In this document: one piece after another, positions 35,001 through 47,000 of the stretch | How positions within the stretch are numbered: position 1 is the stretch's first letter | Layout: every line of letters starts with the position of its first letter | From: Lineus longissimus | Taxonomy: Eukaryota; Nemertea; Pilidiophora; Heteronemertea; Lineidae | DNA length: 64,000 bases | Assembly (NCBI RefSeq): GCF_910592395.1 | Contig: NC_088310.1 | Location: 17,429,501-17,493,500, forward strand | Reading direction: 5' to 3' | The notes under the pieces: model-generated | What the model was told of the DNA's origin: nothing | Database searches by the model: none | What the model saw: only the letters and a program-made list of their open reading frames with translations | Position numbers and translations under genes: made by a program

Positions 35001-38000
35001 TATCAATTAACTTGACCATCCGGTGACATGACAGCAAGTTGCCACAGAAAAAGTCACAGACCACAACTCAACCCCATGACTTATTCAGAACCACTAGACA
35101 TTATCGAATTCAAAATTGCTAAAACTATCGCAGCTGGTACTAACACTAACAGCCATAGACTAATTTTCTGCTCTGTAAGTTACTGTCCCAAGCTATTACA
35201 ATGACTACCAGTGTGTTGGTGTGTTGTTAAAGTAGTTAGCATATACATCTGAGAGATGCCTATAAGAATGGCTGTGACATTTGTAATTAAGCATATCATC
35301 CGGAAAATGGCAGCGATTGAGAAATGAGCAAGTGATGATTTTTGTGTCAAAGGGCAATGATGAGGAAGAAAATAAAGATATTATAGACATTGTAAAAATA
35401 CTTAAGTAAAAGATTAGGAGATATACGACAACAAGTTTGAATAATAATGTAGAATATGGACAAGTATCACTAGACAAAAACGTGAAGAATAATGAACTCA
35501 GAGGCAGAAAATTGAAAATCACATTCTAATAAAATGGTGTTCAGTTTGATGTTAATCAAAATTTCAAGTAATTTCAGCTAAGAATAAAAAAAAGCCGGTC
35601 AATAAAATCTTCCTAAACTTGAAATGATGATGAAAATTATTATCAAAACAACAAGATTAGAAGTCTGAATGAATGTAACTGCTACTGACCATGAACCAAT
35701 AGTCCTTGGGCTTATATGTTTAAAGGGGAAGAGAAGCATTGTTTAGAAATGCAAAATTGTTAATTGGCTTTGACACTGATTCACTGCTGGCGATTCTGTG
35801 AGAAATGCAAACTCTGTAAAGATGGCTATGACACTGATTTACTACTTGTGACGCTGTGAGAAATGCAAACTCTGTAAAGATGGCTATGACACTGATTCAC
35901 TGCTTGTGACTCAGTGAGAAATGCCAAGTTGGTAAGAATTGCTGTGACACTGATTCACTGCTTGTGACTCTGTGAGAAATGCAAACTCTGTAATTGGCTT
36001 TGACACTGATTCACTGCTTGTGACTCTGTGAGAAATGCAAACTCTGTAATTGGCTTTGACAATGAATCACTGCTTGTGACTCAGTGTGAAATGCAAACTC
36101 TGTAATTGGCTTTGACACTGATTCACTGCTAGTGACTCAGTGAGAAATGCAAACTCTGTAATTGGCTTTGACACTGATTCACTGCTTGTGACTCTGCGAG
36201 AAATGCCAAGTTGGCAATTGGCTTTGACACTGATTCACTGCTAGTGACTCTGTGAGAAATGCAAACTCTGTAATTGGCTTTGACACTGATTCACTGCTTG
36301 TGACTCTGCGAGAAATGCAAATTTGGTAATTGGCTTTGACACTGATTCGCTGCCTGTGACTCTGTGAGAAATGCAACGTTGGTAATTGGCTTTGACACTG
36401 ATTCACTGCCTGTGACTCTGTGAGAAATGCAACGTTGGTAATTGGCTTTGACACTGATTCACTGCCTGTGACTCCGTGAGAAATGCAAAGTTGGTAATTG
36501 GCTTTGACACTGATTCACTGCTTGTGACTCTGTGAGAAATGCAAATTTGGTAAAAATTGCTGTGACACTGATTCACTGCCTGTAACTCTGAGAAATACAA
36601 GCTCGGTATGAATGGCTGTGACACTGATTCACTGCCTGTAACTCTGAGAAATACAAGCTCGGTATGAATGGCTGTGACACTGATTCACTGCCTGTAACTC
36701 TGAGAAATACAAGCTCAGTATGAATGGCTGTGACACTGATTCACTGCCTGTAACTCTGAGAAATACAAGCTCGGTATGAATGGCAGTGACACTGATTCAC
36801 CTGCTTATGAAACAATATTGACTGTAGAAAGTTATCAGAGAAGCGGACTTTCATATTTTAAGTGGATCATCAACCTTTTTTTCAAGGAAAGATATTGGAG
36901 CCTATGATGACAAAAGAAAACTACTCACTATCACATTAGCTACATATTGGTCATAGAGCTGGATGGGATTCCAACCCATAATGATATCATACGTTATCAC
37001 ACAACCTGGAAAACAAGAAAAATGTCCATATACATGTAACACGAAGATACTTGTACAGTACCTGAAACTATTTTTGACCAGCCACGCAAAAAGGCCGGTA
37101 GGGACCAAATTCATGATATTGAGTTATATTAGTGGATTGTAGTATAGTACCTTATAACATGTAATTTCAGAATAACTTAGAATATTTTGAAAATCTTCAT
37201 TAATTAGCATATTATGACATCATATCCAAGATATCTCCGCTCACCATTGTTCAAAAACCCAGTCAAATTTCACACTTTTTTCATGAAATAAAAGATAATT
37301 TTGTGGACACTTCATATTCTAAACCACTTGAGTCAATAGGGGATTCTCGTGATGTCAACGCACGAATTGGCTGGAGTTAAAAACCCACCGAACCAGGAAG
37401 TAAACACTCTACACGTGGGTTTTACGCACGAGATCTAAATGGCCTATTTCTTGATAACAACGTCACCGCGCGAAGGTACCTTTTTGCATGTCTGGTCACA
37501 TTTGTCCACTATTCCATGTCACGCCATTGATACAACAGCGTCCTGCATCTAAAATCAATGAGCAACACAATACATCGACCTGAAAATTCTTCCCAAAGAT
37601 ATCAGCCTCATCATAGGTGCTGCCTGCCTACTCTCTGCATGAGAGTGATAACAATATGAAGCCACCAGTACTTCCAGGGAAATTAGCTTACCTAAAGAAT
37701 GGGCCACAATAGAGACCTTTCCTCTATTTGCTTCGAAGTATGGATGGCGTGCACAGAACATACTATACAGTCGGTTCAGCTCCGTCTGGAGACCATGGGT
37801 GATCTGGAACAAGCACAAATATGTTGAAGGCATTTTTTAAAATCATGGGCTAAGGCTGAGAACTGAGACTGCTCTCATTGACAATTGTGTTATTTACCTA
37901 GTACTAGTTGGTACCCATCCTACGGATGGGTTGTACTGGTACGGGCGTTGTCAATTGAGTATTTCTTTGAACACCCACTGTCACTACCCCGAGACGTCAA

Positions 38001-41000
38001 GTTAGCCCAAGGTCTGCTGATTGTCGCACTCCCCGAGACTTCTCACCGAACACATGTCCAAATGACCGAAGACATAGATGCGCGATCCACGGCTGACTCG
38101 GAAATGAACACGGGTAGGTTTACCATGTCAAATGGAGTTGTCACAGAATCACCAATATCTGAGCAAAAAACACTTAAAAAACTTGGGAAGATCCCCAAAT
38201 ATTCCCAGTTTCGGTGGTGCAGCCGCAAGATAGCAATGACAGTAACTCACACTGGAAAAATCACGTCATTCGACTAAAGGAGTAAGCTGAAATGCATTCC
38301 TCAGTGCTCTGCGCCCAACTCCGAGATTTATTATAGATTAGGTATTTTGATACTAAATATGACTCAGATCCTACCAATCACAAATCTGTTTTAGGTGATA
38401 CGAAACTGATATATATGACTCAATTTCAATCTTGCACATGTTCTTTTTTCAAGTAGACACAAACAGGAGAAACAACTCGAAGAAAAACAATATGCGACAT
38501 ACCTCCGATCTGTACAGTGGGCTGGTATAGTAGAGGATGTCCATGGCACTGCTGTTGAGTATTGTCCGCAACCCCCGAACCTTGCTTGGGGTGATCGAAT
38601 CCACGGTGTCTGCAAACAAATGAAAATTGAAGACGCCTTCTCGCAAAGCGTTCTCAAAATGTCAAATTTTGTGATACCCAAAATAATTGCAAATATTTAT
38701 TCATCAGATTTTTCTAATAAACAGAACCTGTCTGGAATAATGTGAGACATGAATTGTTCATCATCAGGCTGTCTGCCACACCAGTGTACAATATTGTGTT
38801 ATTTCGCAGTATTGTGGTCATCAAAGTGTTAAACTAGGATCAATTATATATATACAAAAGCCTGCTTTTCAGTTCTGACGCAGTATGTACCTATTGATCT
38901 CTAACAGCAGGTGCTGAAGAGCACACAAGAGCATCATTCTGTAATTCCTCCACACCAGCACTAGGCCTTTACGTAAGAAACCAATGGTTGACAAACTGAA
39001 GCGGCTTTCGGCACCAGCAGTTTGGGGCATAAACCAATGGTTAACAAACAGTTATAAGTTGAATAATTCAACATGCATTTAGAAAGGAAAGGGGTCATAA
39101 GCCCTCATGATTCATCTCCACTATGATTTGTGAAGATCTTTCAAACTGGGGGGATTTAAAGTCTCTGGTATCTTTTGAAAACTGGTTGTTGATGGTGATG
39201 GTAACACGTTATGACCCCTTTCCAACTAACTGGAGAGTACAATTTGATAGTGCTTTGAAACATGAGACATACATGCACAAATTAATGATGCAACAGAGAA
39301 ACTTCAGAGCCCACAACATGCATAGGTTGAACAACTCACTGTTATGTACCTTTTTTCACATCTGCGAAGTAAGCACATGCTAGTTTCTCGGAAAAAGTTT
39401 TTTCCAATGACAAATGTTACCCAAGATTCAGAAACTGCCACACTGACCACCCGTAAACCAACATGGAACTTAAGTGCAAGGATCTCCTGGTTTCAGAACA
39501 GTGCTGTTGCAGTGTTTCAAGTGGGGGATCACCAGAAAATGTGACTCGCTCTACCAAAACTAGGCGCTTGTCGCATCTGAACTTGACAGGTTGATACGGA
39601 CTTGTTGTTCATTTCCCTATTGTAGACCTCTTGTGAAATCTATTACAAACTGATTTGGTCACATTTCACAAAAGGTCTACAATAGGGAAATGAACAACAA
39701 GTCCGTATCAACCTGTCAAGTTCAGATGTGACAAGCGCCAAGTTTTGGTAGAGCGGGTCACAAATATGGTATTCCAGCCACAGGGCCTCTCATTGTTTTG
39801 AGGTAGGTTTACTTGTGAGAGAAGTTTACATCACATCAGTGGTCGACTTAAACAGGCAAAACTTGAACACGATAAGACGGCAGGCAGGGCTGGAGTTGGT
39901 AGGAAAGGGGTCATGACACACAACCAATAACCAATCATGGACAACACCATGTACGAATTGAAACAACCAGTGACCAGTGTGCCTGGAAATGGGAGAGAAT
40001 CACAGGAACATCTTATAGCTAACAGAACCTACTCACAGGGAACTTCTGTTTTCCATTGATCGAAGTCTTAAGAGAAATGTCATGCATTCATGAAGTGAGG
40101 TTTTATTTGAACTCCGACTTGTGTATTAACTATTAAGTGCATTTTTGGTGATTTGGAGTATATTAGGGTTGACCATAGGTACATGTCATTTTGGCTAGAC
40201 CTCCAAATCCTAAATCCTTAGAACTCCTTCCAAACGTAGCAAATTCTCATTTCAAGGGCTGAAGTCTGTTCTGTGTTTTCCAGACAACAGCCTCCAGGGT
40301 TTTAAATGAGCATTCACTACGTTTTGAAGAAGTTCTAATTGCTTTATGACATCAAGTTCAAGCCAAAATGGCGGTGCCTTTGGTCAACCCTTAATTCATG
40401 AGGTGGGGATGACCACAATCCTACCGAAGTGACATTGTCAGCCAATTTAAAAACTGACAAAGAGCGAAATCGTTTCACTGACCACCTGGAAACCAACATG
40501 GAAGCTTCCCTAAGACTACTATTGTAACTGTACATGACTTATGTTTATCACCTTACTGCTAAGACTACAGGTATGCAAAATGTCTGCCAATGAATAAAAC
40601 TAACCATCAGCCCATGCCACCTTCACTAAATCTAAATCAATATAGAAAATCCTCGTCTTTACAGCGTGCATGACTGCTTGCTCTGTGTCATTACTTTATT
40701 ACCACAAGTTGAAGCCAAAAAAAATATCATTACCGATGACCACACAGGTCGTGAAAATGAAATTGCTAAAGATGACCTCACCTCCATCTAATTTCAAGGT
40801 TGACCTCCATTCTACCGGTAGAAACTCTGCCCTCTGATTACTCTCTTCAACACGGGAGAAGTATTTGCTCTTCATTTTTGCAACTGATTCACGCAAGCTG
40901 CAAACGAAGAGAGAAACAATCAGTGAATAAGAAATTGTCCCCACCAATGACCTTCATCCCTAGATCACCTAATGGAATCAGCTGCACCCTCTCTAGTCTA

Positions 41001-44000
41001 AGCATCTTCAACCTCTTCGAGTCATGACCAACCACCTCTCCGAGAAAATCCAGCCACCAACTGGAGACCACCTCTCAACGAGGTCCTCGCATGGACCGTA
41101 CAGCGAACTGATAGCTTTCTCATTGTGATGAGGCTATGCCAGTACCACTAAGGGACTGGGTTAAGGTTTTAAAACTGACATTGCATTTCTGATTCCGCTG
41201 TTTCAGTTGTTAAAGTTGCTTGTAAGGAAGAAATCGAAGGATATATTTGAACTGTAACAGCTCAAACACTGACGCCAGAGTTACAACATCGGTTTGAAGG
41301 CCTCATCATGACTCCTTGTGTGTCCTAGCATAGCCTCGCCACAGTGAGGAAGCTGTAAGTTGGATGAACGGTCCATACAAGGACTTTGTTTACAGTCCAA
41401 GGCTGGATTCACTCGGCGAGGTGGTTGGCAATGACTCAGAGAGGTGGGAGTTGCTCGGAGAGGGTGCAGCTGATTCCACGGAGTGTAGATAGTAAGTATT
41501 TCCAGACTTTTTTGTAGTTTATTTTCAAGAGTATATAAAAAAAATTATGGAGAGTCTGCATACCGATCTTACAATTTATGCTAGTTGACCCACCGACTCT
41601 GGTCACGATCCCATCAAGCTCTCATCATGTTCAAATGCGAGGTTCCATTCTGTGCTTGCGTGACGTCATGTCACGTTAAGAATGATGACGTCAGATCATT
41701 TTGATGACACGACACCATCTACGAACGTAACACCTGAATCCCTCTATTTTAACAGGAACATGATGGGAGCTTGAAGCAATCATGACAGGTGTTTGACAGA
41801 AACATGACAGGAGTCTGTGGATCAGCCACATCAATCCGAAGTCCTGTAAAACTCGCCAAACTGCGACATACTCAGCACAACTTTTGATGATGCTCCCCGT
41901 CTCCATCTTCTGCCCTATTCCATGAATAACAAAGACAAGGTGGGTGATATCTGGCGGTTTATCATCAGGTTTAGCTTCAGCATAATAACCTCGGTGCAGC
42001 TTGCTACCTCCTGTAAGAGATAAACACAGTCATTTTCCATCCAGATTATGTGGCCTGACTTTCCAAGATTTTCCTGATCTGTGATGATACGCTATTCTAC
42101 AGGGTGGCCCAGAATTATTTTCCCTCACACAACGGATACACAATAGAATTCTATTGTGCAAGTGAATATAATTCTGGGCCTCCCTGTAGTATGCCAAAAT
42201 CATACATACAGCAATCGTGAATATCTCTCTTAAAGGGACAACTAGGGCATGGGATTTACCTGGCCAGGAGGATAATGTGCCAACTTGACACCATGCGCCG
42301 CCACTTGTAGTATTACACTGATGCTGTTCTCTGATAACGATTTTCACCAGTGTTGGAAGGCAGTTTGGGGGTCTGACTTGCGAATTAACGGCAGACCTAA
42401 GGTTACACCCCGTTCTAGTGCATTGCTGATTGCAGTTCAAAGAGTTTTCATTAGTCCTGTTTGGAGAAGTTGTGGTCCTGCTGGAATCCGTTTTTGTACA
42501 TATAAAACCAACATATCTTATGTCCATGTTGGCCCTTTAAAGGATAATCTCAGAACTGGTAAATGTTGTCCCGCCATGTTTACAGCTCAGGTCATATTGA
42601 ATGGAAATGGCCTAGTTGAGAACGAAATTAGCATCCATAGAGAAGGGATCCCACTAATAGAGGTGTCCTCTGAGGATGGTTCTACTGTACTTGCCCAGCA
42701 GATTCCCCGAGAACACCAGACACCAAAAAGCAGGGATATAATAATAGCGTATGTAAATGTCTCCAACGAAACAAATACTTTTGTACACAAACGGACCCAG
42801 CTGTGAAATGAAAAAAAATATCAGGGAGAATCAATCGATAGGAAACTGCGATCATACATCATATGCAGTGTGATCAAATTACAAAAGATTATCAGATTTC
42901 ATTCTAAAGTTAACTATTGTATACATGTATGCAAAATAGTCTATAGTAGGACTTCACACAACATGTCAAACAGACCAATGCAGACAATATAGGATCAGGA
43001 GCAGCACCAATTGATTGATTAAAACTCCACCACTGCACCATCGACTTGTACTATCAAGAGGCAGGTGTTTGAAGAGGACCCGAAATGGAAGTGCTGCAAA
43101 ACTGGCAGTGATTGTAATGCAAAATAGACAGGTGATGCCCAAATATATGAAAGTTTATGTATTTACAATAGTGACATGCAGGTACATATGTAAAACAATT
43201 TTAACTGGTCAGCGTGAAACTCATTTCATTAGCTTGCAAAACTGTGTCTGTGGCCTATTTTGTATGGAGTTTTTAAAGACAGGTTATGTTTTTTTAAAGG
43301 GACAACATAGGCAGCAGCTAGACAGGCAAGATAAAGTTACACAAAGCTTCCAATAGGGGCCTCTCACATCTCACTGTAGGTCGAAATGATTCACCCTTGT
43401 ACGAGGAATATATTCAGCATGTTTAGTGATGAGTCTGACATGACCAAGTGTCCTTACTGTGTATACTAGTCGCTTGAAGATGGCCAAATTAGCCCCTCTC
43501 CTCCTGCCTGGTCTTCCTTTAAAGTACCCTTGACTCATGACCATTACCAGCCACGAATGAGTGCACCCCACGGCAATTGCCAAACTTAACTGCTGCTAAA
43601 ATGTTCCTTTCTAAAGTTGATGAGACAATGGGTGATATGAATTAAGATAAGACGAGCAAAATTGCTTTTACTTCAATTTTACAGAAAGGCCTCCAGTGTA
43701 AATGAACATGGAGTTTTTCGAAAATAGCATTTGCTAAGTCTTTATTCATATCACCCACTATCCAACTAACCTGTGCTTTTCTGCAATCCCAATGTGTTCC
43801 CTACTCGTCTATAAAGGCGAGAAGAGGTCGCTTCGCTGTATAGAAACACCTCGTTGATAGCGTACCAGTCAACATGGAAATCTTTGAAGTGCATATGGTG
43901 TATCGCTGCAACACAATGCGAGAGAGTATTTTTCAGTCTAAAATGTACATAACATAGAGATCATTGTCGGAAAAATGTATCATAATCATCACTCAGCCTT

Positions 44001-47000
44001 TTTATTATTTTTGGATATCAAGACCTTACTCAAGAATTCAATTACCTAATGGATGGCATGCCATGGCCTAATGCCCCTTCAACTAAATAATGCATGGCTG
44101 GGGCCATTCCAGACTCCTACTGGTCAGATATTCCCGGATAACGCAATGAAACTTATTTCATTAGTGCATTAACTTTTTTTAAGCTTTCTAAATTGTCGCA
44201 ACCAGACCACAGGTGTCGAGTAAAAGCACCTCAAGAGATATGAAAAAATGCAACGAAGACCTCATGAGGTCAAGGAATATGCCCTGCATTGGATGTGTGG
44301 TGCATTAGTAAGCTTTCACTGGTAATCTCATCATCACGCAATGCAGCCTCAAGCAACTTCCACAAAAATTGGCTCCCTGCTCAAATAGCCACAAAATTGA
44401 AAGCTACCCAGTACTAATAGACTGTCAATCATAGAAACCCAAAAAAACATTTTTAAAAATATTTCTATGCTAGATTAAAAAACATTGCTATACAAGTCTA
44501 CCAGCAGTAAGCCTACTGTTACGCTTTGATTTTATTTAAACAACCATCCTCCCATTTAGCATCAACAGAATGGTTACTGCACACACCATGTCCTCATCAA
44601 TGTTTGGTAGTGCATTGCAAAATGCACTCTACTTCATATAATCAGGAAATTGCCAGGTAGCATTATACACAATTGATGGCGGAGACAGTAATGCTGGCAT
44701 CCCTTTGTCACCCATGCAAATGCAATTTATAAAATGATATTTTGACAACACTTTTAAGGCAAACAAAAATGTGTGGAAACATCTGACAGTGAAATGTTGT
44801 CACAAGAGACAATGGGTGATATGAATAAAGACTAGCAAATGCTTTTACTCCGGTTTTGTACAGGAAGGCCTAGTGTAAATGTACATGGAGATTTAGATAA
44901 AAGCATTTGCTAGTCTTTATTCATATCACCCAATAACTGAGGTAATGTGCATTGGAGGGGGAAGTTAAGTGTGTTGCCATGAGTGGTGTGCACAGTGTTT
45001 TGTGAAATATGATTTAAAGATTACTAACAACTTCATGAATCTGAGGAGCATCCTGAGGTAATCGCGGGGAAATTTTCGCATCTCACTACTAGTGTGAGGT
45101 CCGTTAGAAGCTGATTTCCTCAGGATGCTGATGAGATGCCCTGAAAATCTATTCGGGAGTGTGAAAAGTGGAAAAATAAAGAAGTGTTATAATTACATTT
45201 AGAATAAGATTTAAAAGGTGAAATTTTTAAAAGAAAATGGACCATGCGAAACATATATGTATTTTATGATGAAGTTGGGTAAACTTACCGCTAAATTCTA
45301 TGTTAGCAATGATGATGATTGATGAAAAATAGTGCGATAGCCATTAGTATTTTTAAAAGGGCAAACTAAAAATGTTACACACTTCTTATATAAAAAATGT
45401 ATGCTTTTATTCATCGGGCCTGACTCAGTCGTAAAGTAATCGCAAAAAATATCATTTTTACTCCAGTTCTAGATACCAATAAGACCCACCCCCTGAATTA
45501 CAGGGGAAATGGAACCAATTGATTTGCAATGTTAGTACTTAGACAAAAGAGCAACGAATATCAATCCAATGTGATCAGATACATGATTGGCTGCAACTAA
45601 TGTGACGTCATCAGTATATCTGACGGACATTTTTGATGTGTCGGCAAGTTTCCTGGCCATGTAAAACATACAATAACTAACCACTGCGTCAAAAAATTTA
45701 CACAAGATGTTCAAAAATATATTTTTAAGCGTAAGTCCATCTCTCAGTCAGAGAAAAAAAATTCTTAGACGGACAATTTTTTTCTGAAACACGGTGATTG
45801 TACATTTACACTTTGCAACACGTGCATGTAAGAGATGTCAGTGCACTACAATGGCAATAGCTACTCAAAGCACTACAGTCTACAGTCATCCTACATAGGC
45901 CTATAATCTTACCTTTTTTCTGTCCCTTGGACTTGGTTAGTGTCAACGGCTCGTCGGGAATCGTCTCGTTTTCAAAGTTAGCCAAATGTTCCGTCTCAAT
46001 CTGAGATGCGTATCCTTCCTCCACTGGCTGCCAGGAGCTGTCAAGGAACCATGTGCCACGCATTATGTCTATTTCGTTCATTTCTGAAATAACATATTTT
46101 TATAATTTTGTACTTTAAAGAGATCCAGTCGTAGCACAAGTCTTTATTCAGACTAGCTGAACCTGGTAAAAATAACTAAATTAGTGATTAAATTCTTATG
46201 CAGTTCATTGGCTACATAATTAACTACTTGAGGGGAACTCGAAACTGCTAACATTTATCAACGGAAGCTTATTCCCGTCTTAGGTTTTAACCGGGCCGTT
46301 CAAAACTCCCCAAGTGTTTCGCTATAGGTTTTCTTTAACTGGTCTTTAACTTACGCACATGTACATGTATAACTATCAGCATACATGATGTAGGACACCC
46401 ATGTGACAAGTTGTTCTGAATTGCAATGGCCACTGACATTACCCTCGGCAACAAAAAAACATTCATTTGCGGTGTCACTCAATTGGGCATGTTCAGCTAA
46501 GGTTTTTGATGCCAAATCATTTTTATGGTAGTTACATTCTTGAGTGCAAGTAGATGCTTGGGGACCAGAGACTGAACTCCAGGTTGTGGTAAGAAAAAAG
46601 AATTATCTCATCATTATCAGGAGATGTAATAAAGCCATTTCTTTGGTTCTGATAATGTGTTATAAAATGATCTATAGTCTATTGTCAGAAGAAGACACCC
46701 TTCAAAATTATCACTTATTCTCAAGAGACTGCCTTGGCATGCAGGTTCAAATACAGTGTATGTCATTTTCATGCATGTTTTTCATGGAAATACGCAAGAT
46801 GTGTCATTGATCCAGTGTGAGTATGTCAAATAAGCATCCTCTGTACAAATGAACCACATGTACATGTCACATGAAAAAAACGTTCAACAGCTCGGGTATT
46901 GGAGTTTTATACGTTATACCCAGTATGGATTAAAGACCAGAAAGATGACAGAGGAGATTAATAGTACAGTGGAACCTCCCACAGCGGACACCTCTCTATT

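Noticed and set aside
36179-36624. Repetitive open frames (91 and 73 residues) on the minus strand
   Set aside because: They are translations of the 56-base minisatellite, whose period is not a multiple of three.
35764-36800. Regular direct repeats that might look like a CRISPR array
   Set aside because: The 56-base units are contiguous with no unique spacers, and the context is an animal intron. It is a minisatellite.
42285-42806. 173-residue open frame on the plus strand
   Set aside because: Most of it lies within a TTAA-flanked MITE and intron sequence of the minus-strand DDHD1-like gene, with no recognisable domain.
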